DNA of 64,000 nucleotides, from contig NZ_MRDL01000037.1 in the NCBI RefSeq assembly GCF_002008365.1, forward strand, positions 213,357-277,356, in the 5' to 3' direction. Source of the DNA: Rhizobium leguminosarum bv. viciae USDA 2370. Its GTDB lineage: Bacteria; Pseudomonadota; Alphaproteobacteria; Rhizobiales; Rhizobiaceae. The notes under the pieces were generated by a model. It was not told the DNA's origin, made no database searches, and was given only the letters and a program-made list of their open reading frames with translations. Made by a program: the position numbers and the translations under genes. Shown here piece by piece: positions 34,661 to 42,161 of this stretch (position 1 is its first letter; each line of letters opens with the position of its first letter).

Positions 34661-35629
34661 TCAAAGGTCAAACGGGTACCTCAGGATATAGTCGGTGTCC
34701 TTGGAGGAAATAGGCTTCTTGCACTCGGAGCAAACCACGATGGCGGAGAAATCCTGCCCGCAGGTCTTATGACGAAGCCGCATCGGTGGCTTGCCGTCTG
34801 CGAGCCACCTGTCTCCCCAGGCCATCATGACGAGCATGGGCTTGTAGAGATCGAGGCCCATTTCCGTAAAGCGATACTCGAAGCGGTCGCCTGCGTTATA
34901 GGGAACTTTGCGTAATACGCCTGCTTGTACGAGCCGGGCGAGGCGGTCCGCAAGAATGTTGGTCGCAATTCCAAGATTCTCGCGCATTTCCTCGAACCGG
35001 CGAACTCCGAACCAGCCTTCTCTTAGAATGAGGAAGCTCCAACGGTCGCCGATGATCCCAAGCGTCCGCGCAACCGAACACGGCCGCACCCTTTCCAAAA
35101 GTGTCGAATCCGCGCTCCTGCGGGACGTCGGGCGCGCTTCGACCGGAGCAAAACCCGCGCCTGGCCCGTCGCGTGGCGCAACCTCTTTGGCGGTGAAGGG
35201 TTCGAGACATTCGCAGCAGACCGTAATGGGATGGCATTCACACCCACAACTCTTATGAATCAGTTTTAGTGGGGGTTCGTTACCGCCCGTCAACCACTTG
35301 TCGCCGAACTCCATGAGCGACAGCATCGTCGGGAAAAGATCCTTCCCTCGGACGGTTAGAAAATACTGTTGCCCCGGCTCGTTCGGCCGTTTTCCGGTGC
35401 TCAGGATTTCATTTGCCACAAAGCTGGACAGTCGAGAGGAAAGCGTCTGCCGTGGAATCCCCAAACGCTGCTGAAATTTGTCGAACCGGCGCACACCAAA
35501 ATAAGCTTCTCGAAGAATCAAGAAGTTCCAGGTCTCGAAAACAATTTCCATTGTTCGACGAACCGATGATTGCCGCTGCATCAGTAAGGGTTTTTCAGCC
35601 TCGAATGAGGACGCAGTGTTCATGGGCAT
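34661..35629 (-). CDS. Tandem-HxlR transcriptional regulator
   Basis: A regulator of about 322 residues with two complete HxlR winged-helix domains in one chain: NFLILREAYFGVRRFDKFQQ in the first and SFLILREGWFGVRRFEEMRE in the second. Each is followed by a cysteine-rich tail (SCGCECHPITVCCECLEP; TCGQDFSAIVVCSECKKP) that could bind zinc or sense redox state. HxlR proteins usually act as dimers of one domain, so this is a fused pseudo-dimer. I prefer the ATG at 35629 over one at 35701, because an operator-like site (35710-35726) and a plausible TTTCAA-N17-TATGTA promoter place the transcript start inside the longer frame. It is the best candidate for the locus regulator. Confidence 0.87.
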   Translation of the reverse strand: MPMNTASSFEAEKPLLMQRQSSVRRTMEIVFETWNFLILREAYFGVRRFDKFQQRLGIPRQTLSSRLSSFVANEILSTGKRPNEPGQQYFLTVRGKDLFPTMLSLMEFGDKWLTGGNEPPLKLIHKSCGCECHPITVCCECLEPFTAKEVAPRDGPGAGFAPVEARPTSRRSADSTLLERVRPCSVARTLGIIGDRWSFLILREGWFGVRRFEEMRENLGIATNILADRLARLVQAGVLRKVPYNAGDRFEYRFTEMGLDLYKPMLVMMAWGDRWLADGKPPMRLRHKTCGQDFSAIVVCSECKKPISSKDTDYILRYPFDL

Positions 35630-35709
35630 CTTTGTAATCTTGTTCAATGGGATAGCGACGAGGCGGCGAACTCGAAATGGGTGGCAGATCACAAGATACA
35701 TAGCGCATC

Positions 35710-35726
35710 AGGTCTAATATTGAAAG
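35710..35726. promoter_or_regulatory. Operator-like site before the tandem-HxlR gene
   Basis: On the minus strand CTTTCAATATTAGACCT matches CTTGCATTATTAGACTT at 14 of 17 positions. It lies about 80 bases upstream of the preferred regulator start and overlaps a candidate promoter, which suggests autoregulation. Confidence 0.6.
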
Positions 35727-35834
35727 CTTCCTGCGCCGTACGAAGCGTGGTAAATCGGCGTGGATTTAGTATGAATGTGTCGTCAATGATATGGTCGTGG
35801 TGAATGAGATTGCGCCTTTAATCTAGGAGGCTAT

Positions 35835-36458
35835 ATGGAAAGGATTGCGGACCCTTCAAAAGTGGCTGTTGTACTGCTCGCCGCAGGACTGGCAAGTCGC
35901 TTTGGGACCGATACAGATAGCAAACTCCTGGCGTTGTTCGATGGTATTCCACTCGTCAGACGGAGTGCCGTACGCGCTTGTGAAAGCATGGCCCATTCCG
36001 TTACTGTCATTGTCGGTTTTCGAGCCCCCGAGTTGATTTCGGCTCTCTCCGGTCTTCCAATCAGCATTTCGCACAACCCCGATTTCGTCAGCGGAATGTC
36101 GAGTTCTTTGATAACCGGGATGACAACGCCCCAAACTCAATCTGCCCAAGGAATACTGGTCATGTTGGCCGACATGCCGTCGGTTTCAACGGCTGGTATA
36201 GACTTGCTTATTGAGGCTTTCGTTGCTCAAGGTGGTCGATCGATTATCGTCGCGACCTACGGGAACGTTCGCGGGAATCCTGTGATCCTTCCCAGGTCTC
36301 TCTTCGGCGAGGTCACAAGGCTTAAAGGCGACCTGGGAGCACGAAATATCATTCGAGCTTCCAATGTGCCGGTTCTAGAGGTCGATATCGGCCCCTCGGC
36401 ACTGCATGATGTCGATACAGTGGAAGCATTGGTTGCAGCTGGAGGTTTTGTATCCTGA
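35835..36458 (+). CDS. mocA: Molybdenum cofactor nucleotidyltransferase (MocA/MobA-like)
   Basis: A 207-residue NTP-transferase-fold enzyme. It shows VVLLAAGLASRFGTDTDSKLL (nucleotide binding), GMSSSLITGM and LVMLADMPSVS, a pattern typical of MocA, which adds CMP to molybdopterin to give the cytosine dinucleotide used by this hydroxylase class. A strong AGGAGG precedes the ATG by about seven bases. It is divergent from the HxlR gene. Its presence suggests the locus makes its own cofactor form. Confidence 0.88.
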   Translation: MERIADPSKVAVVLLAAGLASRFGTDTDSKLLALFDGIPLVRRSAVRACESMAHSVTVIVGFRAPELISALSGLPISISHNPDFVSGMSSSLITGMTTPQTQSAQGILVMLADMPSVSTAGIDLLIEAFVAQGGRSIIVATYGNVRGNPVILPRSLFGEVTRLKGDLGARNIIRASNVPVLEVDIGPSALHDVDTVEALVAAGGFVS

Positions 36459-36860
36459 TCCTCAGCGAAAGCGAAAGACTGCTTGTCGCCAGCCCTTCAG
36501 CGGATCTCGCCGGAGCTCGTGTAATTTCAGAGAGCGAGGCGAGAGAGACCAGCGGCTTACGAGCGGGAGCGCCAATCATCCGCTGTGTAAGGCGACCGTT
36601 GTTCCGGCAAGCTGTTCCGCTTGGGCGGCGTCCTCGGTGCCCGTCCTCTCCTCTGCCTTGCCAAAACCATGCAATCTCGATGATGCCATCGCGCGAAGCG
36701 GTCGAATCTCCCCTGTTCCAGGCAACGCCGAGCCCGATCCTGAAGTGCAGTTGGCCGTGAAGAACTCGGAAGCCGCGGGGAATTTTGCGATTTCCCTCCT
36801 CACCTCGACCCTTCGTCAGCGACGTTTAGCTTCCCAAGCAATGGGAGCAATCGCCGTCAC
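36459..36860. other. Intergenic region without a recognisable gene
   Basis: About 400 bases separate the MocA-like gene and the nrsF stop. Short frames exist on both strands but none shows a motif, a ribosome-binding site or a consistent codon pattern. It marks the boundary between the catabolic locus and the metal-stress locus. Confidence 0.5.
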
Positions 36861-37517
36861 TCAATCTCTCTTCCCACGTGCCGTGTTCGACACCTTCCGG
36901 CTGAAGATCGCGGCGCCAGCGAGGAATAGAACCGCCGTACCGAGGTTCCACCCGAGAACCATTGCGGTGGCGTCGAGCGGATGGAACATCGACAGGGCTG
37001 TCGCGGTGATCGCGGAAACGGCAAGGCTTCCCATCAGAATGACCGATGTGGGCCGGAGTGCCGCCGTGTAGCGCAGCATCGCCAGCATCAGCAGCGACAG
37101 TGGCAGGCTGGTCAGCACAAGCGTCGCGAGGCAACTGGATGCGGCCTCAACGGTGATTGCGCCTGGCGGCACAGGCACCCAGCCTGCGAAGCACTGATAG
37201 CCGATCGTCGACAGCCAGACGGCGAGCGGCGGGGTGGGCAAAAGAAGCCACCAGCGAGACCGGTCCGGCAGACTGACGAAGAAAGTGGCGATTGTCGCAA
37301 GAACGCCCGTCATAAGCGACGAGATCATGTTGATGGCGAACACCGCATCCTGCATTCGCTCGGCGAATTGCGGCCGCACGCCGTGACTGACCGTCATAAG
37401 GCCCATGATCGCGGCGGCAAGCAGGAGCCATCCAACGGCGCGGATCAGCGGTGGACGAAGGCGTCGGACCGGCGGGGCGTTGGTGGCGAGGGAGCGGATC
37501 AGATCAGACGTGTCCAT
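36861..37517 (-). CDS. nrsF: NrsF/DUF1109 membrane anti-sigma factor
   Basis: A 218-residue inner-membrane protein with a short cytoplasmic N-terminus (MDTSDLIRSLATNAPPVRRLRPP) and about six transmembrane helices, matching the DUF1109 family, which holds SigF-type ECF sigma factors inactive at the membrane. Its ATG overlaps the sigma-factor stop by one base, the normal arrangement. Known members respond to heavy metals or oxidants through periplasmic cysteines; the CLATLVLTS and CFAGW segments contain candidate residues. Confidence 0.88.
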   Translation of the reverse strand: MDTSDLIRSLATNAPPVRRLRPPLIRAVGWLLLAAAIMGLMTVSHGVRPQFAERMQDAVFAINMISSLMTGVLATIATFFVSLPDRSRWWLLLPTPPLAVWLSTIGYQCFAGWVPVPPGAITVEAASSCLATLVLTSLPLSLLMLAMLRYTAALRPTSVILMGSLAVSAITATALSMFHPLDATAMVLGWNLGTAVLFLAGAAIFSRKVSNTARGKRD

Positions 37518-38167
37518 TATGAGTCCCTCCGATCCGAGAGCAAGGTCCGCAAATTGCGGAGTGCCCGATGGGTCGCCATTTTCAGCGACGCGATGGACAA
37601 TCCTGTCGCATCGGAGGCTTCCTTCAGCGACATTTCCTTCAGCTTGAGGAGGTCGACAGCCGTCCTTTGGATCGGCGGCAGGCCGCCGAGAGCCTCGTTC
37701 AGGCGATGCTTGTCGAGCACATCATCGTTGTGTTCGGACGCCGCAGCGGTTGCCTCATGTTCGGCGGTGAGCGGCGCCTCGCGCAGCTCCTGTCGGCCAC
37801 GTCGACGCAGCCGGTCTATCGCGCGGCGGTTGGCGATGCCGACCAGCCACGGACCGAACGGCCGTGAAGGATCGTAGGTGTGCCGGATCGAATGGAGGGT
37901 GAGCAAGATGTCCTGCACTGTATCTTCGATGTCCCAATGGTCCTTGTGCCATCGCCTGACCAGTGACCTGAGATAGGGTGTGATCTCCTGGAGCAGACGT
38001 AGATAGGCGAAGTTGTCGCCGTCCTGCGCCCGCGCCATCAGGATCGTCCAGTCGAGATCGCGCGATGCACCGGCCTTCGAATCCAGGATACCCCTCGCTT
38101 TACCGCTGGTCGCCTCGCCGTCCGAAGCCACCAGTGTCAGACGCCGTCGCCCGTCATCCTGCATCAC
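37517..38167 (-). CDS. sigF: ECF sigma factor, SigF type
   Basis: A 216-residue sigma factor. Region 2 is visible in HWDIEDTVQDILLTLHSIRHTYDPSRPFGPWLVGIANRRAIDRLRR and region 4 in LPPIQRTAVDLLKLKEMSLKEASDATGLSIASLKMATHRALRNLR. It is paired with nrsF. Two GTTACC-N16-CGAA sequences upstream of bufA and the ABM gene are its likely targets. No such sequence is obvious directly before sigF itself. Confidence 0.9.
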   Translation of the reverse strand: MMQDDGRRRLTLVASDGEATSGKARGILDSKAGASRDLDWTILMARAQDGDNFAYLRLLQEITPYLRSLVRRWHKDHWDIEDTVQDILLTLHSIRHTYDPSRPFGPWLVGIANRRAIDRLRRRGRQELREAPLTAEHEATAAASEHNDDVLDKHRLNEALGGLPPIQRTAVDLLKLKEMSLKEASDATGLSIASLKMATHRALRNLRTLLSDRRDS

Positions 38168-38239
38168 GACAGCTCCGGAAGATTTGAGGCACTAGCGAAC
38201 GCTCACCCCCGACACTCATATCGATGCTAACGTACAGCA

Positions 38240-38749
38240 TCACTTTACTCCCCGCCAGTCGGATCGCGTGACACTCCTACCGATCCAATGGTCGAGCGAG
38301 ATAACACCGGGACCGATGGCCACGATGCCGACGGCCAATGCTGCCCAATAGAGGTGGAAGTTGCTCCAACCGTCCGGGAACACCAACTGGATCACGCCAG
38401 TCATGACCAGCAATCCGAGCGCGGCGAAGCGTGTTCCGAGGCCGGCGAGCAGTAAGGCGGGCAGCACGATCTCGGCAATCGCGGTCATGAGGGCCAACTG
38501 ATCCGGCACGGGAAGCGCGTATTCTCCACCGAAGATATGCAGCTTGAACTGCTCCTCGAACAGAAACAGCGTTCCAGGCGAGAGCGACAGGAAGCCGTCC
38601 CACCGCGTCAGGCCGGAGCGGAAGAAGGGAAGCGCGAGGGCAATCCTCATCGTCGGAGGTGCGACATGCCACGCGACCGTTTCTATTCCGAGAAGCACAC
38701 GAGTGACGATCGAAACGGACTTGCGCGACAATGTGTACAGTAAGCTCAT
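38240..38749 (-). CDS. DoxX-family membrane protein
   Basis: A 169-residue protein with four hydrophobic helices and the DoxX pattern (ALPFFRSGLTRWDGFLSL; EIVLPALLLAGLGTRFAALGLLVMTGVIQLV). DoxX proteins are common partners of bufferin genes. Its ATG overlaps the bufC stop (ATGA), so it belongs to the same transcript. A role in membrane redox or in export of the bufferin is possible but unproven. Confidence 0.87.
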   Translation of the reverse strand: MSLLYTLSRKSVSIVTRVLLGIETVAWHVAPPTMRIALALPFFRSGLTRWDGFLSLSPGTLFLFEEQFKLHIFGGEYALPVPDQLALMTAIAEIVLPALLLAGLGTRFAALGLLVMTGVIQLVFPDGWSNFHLYWAALAVGIVAIGPGVISLDHWIGRSVTRSDWRGVK

Positions 38750-39600
38750 GCAGCCTCCACCGACCGGGCGGGCTGCAGTTCATAGCCCACGATCACGTTT
38801 GCCTCGATCACGCCTCGAAGGGTGCTCGCGAGATCGAAACCCGGATTGACGAGCAGTCCTTCTTTAACGGCACCAACAATCGGCAAACCCGCTTGGAGTG
38901 CTTCCATGAAGGCTGCGGCGCCTGTCGGCAACCGTCGGACTTCGACATCTGCCTCGGGGCGAGCGACGAGCGCGTCATCTCCATCCTCCCCGAGATCGAG
39001 GTTTCCAGTGTCCTCGCCGCCGATATTCGCCTGCCAGATAGCCACGATCGGGAAAGCCGATCTGACAATGCGGACAGACGGATGCAAATTGAGCCGCAGT
39101 GCCGGAACGTCGCGCGGCGGCACATGGGCCAGTGCGGATGGCGGTAACGGCGATGCCTCGGCAGCGTGATAGGCTTCCACCCACGCGCGCTCAAGACGTG
39201 CGGCGTCGGAGAGATACGGAAGCACGGCGGCGGGTTCGAAACACACGATGAAGGCCGGAAAACTGGCGCCGTAGTCGAGCATGATCGGTGAGAGTGGCGG
39301 TTCCGCCATCACATAGAGGCGGGCCATGACCGAAAAGAATTCATCACCAACCAGACGGTGGACAACTGGATAAGCGGCCTTCAGGGTCTCGATCAGCCCG
39401 ACAACGACATTGTTGCGGTATACGGCGAAGCGCTTCTCGCTCGGACGCCCGTCGGGGCCGACAAGTCCCGCCGGGGCCGGCATGTGCGGGTCAAGGATCG
39501 CCTGGGCGAAGTCGGCCTGCCGGTCGGCAAACCCGTGCATGCAGCGGTCTTGCTCGGGGCCCTCACAGGAAAACGCCTGAATTTCAGCCGGATCGATCAT
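38746..39600 (-). CDS. bufC: BufC/HvfC-type DUF2063 partner protein
   Basis: A 284-residue protein of the DUF2063 family, the usual partner of DUF692 enzymes. Family features include RQADFAQAILDP, RFAVYRNNVVVGLIETLKAAYPVVHRLVGDEFF, and LERAWVEAYHAAEASPL. It is thought to recognise the precursor peptide and present it to the MNIO enzyme. Its ATG overlaps the stop of one frame of the upstream small gene, which supports tight coupling. Confidence 0.87.
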   Translation of the reverse strand: MIDPAEIQAFSCEGPEQDRCMHGFADRQADFAQAILDPHMPAPAGLVGPDGRPSEKRFAVYRNNVVVGLIETLKAAYPVVHRLVGDEFFSVMARLYVMAEPPLSPIMLDYGASFPAFIVCFEPAAVLPYLSDAARLERAWVEAYHAAEASPLPPSALAHVPPRDVPALRLNLHPSVRIVRSAFPIVAIWQANIGGEDTGNLDLGEDGDDALVARPEADVEVRRLPTGAAAFMEALQAGLPIVGAVKEGLLVNPGFDLASTLRGVIEANVIVGYELQPARSVEAA

Positions 39601-39865
39601 GGATAATCCCCCCGATGGGCACGCTGAACGATGTTACTCCAGAAGGCCTTGAGGCTGTCGACGCTGCCCGCAGTCGAACTCCAAAGGGTGGCATCGCCAA
39701 CCAGTGATCGAAGCGCGACGGATCGCTCAATTCCTCGAAACGGGGATACAGCATGCGGCGGCTCTCGAAGAGAGCGGGAAAGCGATTCTCGATAACGTCG
39801 AGCGGTGCCCCGGTTTCGTCCGGCCGGCTCCACGCGTAATAGATGGCAATTCTTCGTGCCGGCAT
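39597..39865 (-). pseudogene. Small bufferin-operon gene, apparently frameshifted
   Basis: A frame from the ATG at 39865 reads RRIAIYYAWSRPDETGAPL and PALFESRRMLYPRFEELSD, then runs past the next gene into a poor tail. A second frame, entered near 39705-39715, reads DATLWSSTAGSVDSLKAFW and ends RGDYP with its TGA overlapping the ATG of bufC as ATGA. Joining the two would give about 89 residues with a natural coupled end, so a one-base indel is likely. I do not recognise the family; the tail looks like a helical soluble protein. It may be a sequencing error or a true mutation. Confidence 0.6.
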
Positions 39866-39882
39866 GTGATCATTCTCCGGAT

Positions 39883-40782
39883 CTAGTATGCGCGAGCGAG
39901 GACAAGTGCCTGCCGCTGCAGGCGGTCAATGTCAGACATGATCAGTTCCGCGCGCTCCGCCTCGGCCTTCAGCGTCGGCCAATCGGGCACGTTGGCGTCC
40001 CATTCGATCAGGGTCGGAACCGGGCCGATGCGCTCGATCGTATGAGCGAACAGACCCCAGACGATCTCTTCGACCGGCCGGTCATGCGCATCGATCAGCA
40101 GGGGACGGCCCTCTTCGTCGGCATCGGGCGCGAAGCCGGCGAGATGGATCTCCTGGACATGAGAAAGCGGATAGGCGTCGAGATAGGCAATCGGGTTCCA
40201 GTCCTGATTGATGCAGGCGACGTGAACATTGTTGACGTCCAGCAGAAGACCGCAGCCCGTCCTGCGCACAATCTCGGCGATGAAGTCGGTCTCGCCCCAC
40301 GCGCTCTCGGTGAAAGCCAGATAGGTGGAGGGGTTCTCCAGAAGCATCTGACGCCCCAGGATCTCCTGCACCTGATCGACGTGCTCGACGACGCGTGAAA
40401 GGGTTTCGTTCGTGTAAGGCAGAGGAAGCAGGTCATTCAGGAAGCCGGCTTCGTGGCTCGACCATGCGAGGTGCTCCGAGAACAAGGCGGGGGAATAACG
40501 ATCGATCAAATGCTTCAGGCGCGCCAGATGGTCCTCGTCTAGGGGACGGTGCGCACCGATCGACAGTCCGACCCCGTGCAGCGATAGCGGATAACCTTCA
40601 CGGATTGCCGAAAGATAGCGATGCGGCGGACCACCGGCACCCATGTAGTTCTCCGCATGCACCTCGAAGAAACCGATGTCGGGCGACGTCTCCATGACCG
40701 TCCGGTAATGCTCGGCTTTCAGGCCGACACCAGCCCGCTTCGGCATTGCATTCTGAGATTTCCTGGAAACGGCTTTCTGCAT
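39883..40782 (-). CDS. bufB: BufB/DUF692 multinuclear non-haem iron oxidase (MNIO)
   Basis: A TIM-barrel enzyme of about 299 residues that modifies cysteines of a ribosomal peptide. Family ligand motifs are visible: FFEVHAENYMG, SLHGVGLSIG, SEHLAWSS, LLENPSTYL, LLLDVNNVHV, EIHLAGF, LIDAHDRPV and LIEWDANVP. The ATG at 40782 has AAGGTG upstream; a GTG at 40791 is an alternative. It lies 64 bases after bufA, the likely substrate, and before its partner bufC. Confidence 0.92.
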   Translation of the reverse strand: MQKAVSRKSQNAMPKRAGVGLKAEHYRTVMETSPDIGFFEVHAENYMGAGGPPHRYLSAIREGYPLSLHGVGLSIGAHRPLDEDHLARLKHLIDRYSPALFSEHLAWSSHEAGFLNDLLPLPYTNETLSRVVEHVDQVQEILGRQMLLENPSTYLAFTESAWGETDFIAEIVRRTGCGLLLDVNNVHVACINQDWNPIAYLDAYPLSHVQEIHLAGFAPDADEEGRPLLIDAHDRPVEEIVWGLFAHTIERIGPVPTLIEWDANVPDWPTLKAEAERAELIMSDIDRLQRQALVLARAY

Positions 40783-40846
40783 CACGTTCACCTTGATCGA
40801 CGGTGGAGAAAAGGGCCGGGCCGCGAAGGCCCGGCCAAGTGACCGA

Positions 40847-41179
40847 TCAGACCTTAGGCTTCAGGCTGCCCGCGCCATTTGGCGTCGAGATGCCCGTGCA
40901 GGTTCCGGTCGGTTCGAGCTTGAAGGCGTTGCCCTGGTAGTCGGCGGTGCTGGTGCCCGCGCAGGTCGTGCCGGCGCCGGCATAGCAATCGTTCTGGCCC
41001 TTGAGCGCGACGCCGAAGCAGGGCTCGACCTTGCCGGACTTCACCTTGACGGTGTTGTCGGCCTGAATTTTCTTCTGCTGCGCTGAGAAATCCTGCGCAT
41101 TGGCGGGAGCGATGGCAAGCGTGCCGAAGGCGGCGGCAAAGGCACCGGCCACCAGCGTGGACATCAGACGATCGGACAT
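40847..41179 (-). CDS. bufA: BufA/DUF2282 bufferin precursor
   Basis: A 110-residue exported peptide with a signal sequence (STLVAGAFAAAFGTLAIAPA, cleavage near ANAQ) and a cysteine-patterned core: EPCFGVALKGQNDCYAGAG, TTCAGTSTADYQGNAFKLEP and TGTC. The four cysteines and the CAGTS..DYQGNA pattern are those of DUF2282 bufferins, which are modified by the DUF692 enzyme and bind copper in the periplasm. A strong AGGAGA precedes the ATG. A GTTACC-N16-CGAA promoter lies 80-105 bases upstream. Confidence 0.92.
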   Translation of the reverse strand: MSDRLMSTLVAGAFAAAFGTLAIAPANAQDFSAQQKKIQADNTVKVKSGKVEPCFGVALKGQNDCYAGAGTTCAGTSTADYQGNAFKLEPTGTCTGISTPNGAGSLKPKV

Positions 41180-41259
41180 ATTGGTTCTCCTGAAAGTTAA
41201 GCCAGCGCATTCGTTGGGGCTGGCGGGATGGCGGCTGTTTTGGCGCGCCTGTAAGGTGG

Positions 41260-41285
41260 TTCGTTGTGATGTCCTCCGAGGTAAC
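41260..41285 (-). promoter_or_regulatory. Probable SigF-dependent promoter of the buf operon
   Basis: On the minus strand GTTACC (41280-41285) and CGAA (41260-41263) are separated by 16 bases, about 81 bases before the bufA start. The same pair at the same spacing precedes the next gene (41811-41836). It resembles the GTAACC-N16-CGAA pattern I recall for SigF in Caulobacter. Confidence 0.75.
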
Positions 41286-41444
41286 TCTGCTTCGGAGGAA
41301 TTTTTGTCAGGCGTTCTTCAGCGATTCGACGGATCTGGCGGGACATTGAGCAGCCGCTTCCGGCTATCAGCGACTACATTCCACTGACCGACAGCCCCAA
41401 CGGTTCAAGCCAACGGATCCCCTGATCCAAGGATCGCGTCTCGC

Positions 41445-41753
41445 TCAAGCCGCCGGCTTCGACGCGATCACCGCACTCGGATGCAACTCGGGTTCGGCGG
41501 CCAGCAGTTCGGGGACAGTCGCGAAGATCTGGCTCGCGGCATTGCCGGACATATGGGCGTTCAGGCTTCCTTCGCTATCGAACAGGTCCACGAGGAAGAT
41601 TTTATCCGCGTCGGTGTTCGAATGCAGGACGAGCCACAGCGTCGTACCCGCTTCCGTCTCGACCGCCGGCAGTGCTGCCGCAATTCTTTTTGCTGCTTCC
41701 TCGCCAAGGCCAGCCTTGGCCTTGAACACGACGACACCTGCTACTCTTGTCAT
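41445..41753 (-). CDS. Antibiotic-biosynthesis-monooxygenase (ABM) fold protein
   Basis: A 102-residue dimeric ferredoxin-like protein with VAGVVVFKAKAGLGEEAAKR, TTLWLVLHSNTDADKIFLVD and DSEGSLNAHMSGNAASQIF, typical of the ABM family, whose members include quinol monooxygenases and small stress proteins. The ATG at 41753 has AAAGGAA upstream; a longer frame from 41801 adds an atypical start. A promoter matching that of bufA lies 58-83 bases upstream, so it is likely part of the same stress regulon. Confidence 0.85.
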   Translation of the reverse strand: MTRVAGVVVFKAKAGLGEEAAKRIAAALPAVETEAGTTLWLVLHSNTDADKIFLVDLFDSEGSLNAHMSGNAASQIFATVPELLAAEPELHPSAVIASKPAA

Positions 41754-41810
41754 GGATGCGTTCCTTTCCGTTGTTTGGAGTGCTCGCCTGTCAGGCTTCA
41801 CGAAGGAAGG

Positions 41811-41836
41811 TTCGCTGCGGAGTCCGGAGAGGTAAC
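41811..41836 (-). promoter_or_regulatory. Probable SigF-dependent promoter of the ABM gene
   Basis: On the minus strand GTTACC (41831-41836), 16 bases, then CGAA (41811-41814). The two promoters also agree just downstream of each element (GTTACCTC and CGAACC in both). Confidence 0.75.
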
Positions 41837-42161
41837 GCGAAAATCAGACGATCAGGCTGGTTTGGTCTTTCGCTTGATGAGCCAGGAGACGCCTTGACTT
41901 GGTGGTCGGACCGGTCGCTGTTCCCGATTCAGCCCTCGATCGCCTGCACACTCGCAGATCTACGGCTGGCCAAGGCGCGCCGCTGCGATCAAGTCCGATC
42001 ATATCGGGCTGTAGCGTAGAATTGGCGGTTCGCTATGCCGCTTGGTGTCGAGCGGCAATCGGCGGCAATATCGGGCCATAGAGGTCAATCGGCAGGCCCG
42101 GCGGAAGAGGTGGGATTCGAACCGCCGCATTCTCCATCGAAGAGAGCTGTCACTGGATTCC
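41837..42161. other. Gene-free stretch with a tRNA 3'-end-like scrap
   Basis: About 325 bases without a coding frame I trust. On the minus strand around 42103-42126 lies GGTTCGAATCCCACC followed by TCTTCCGCC, which looks like the T-arm and acceptor end of a tRNA. The matching 5' acceptor and the anticodon arm are not present and the T stem has a mismatch, so this is at best a remnant, possibly an old integration site. Confidence 0.4.
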
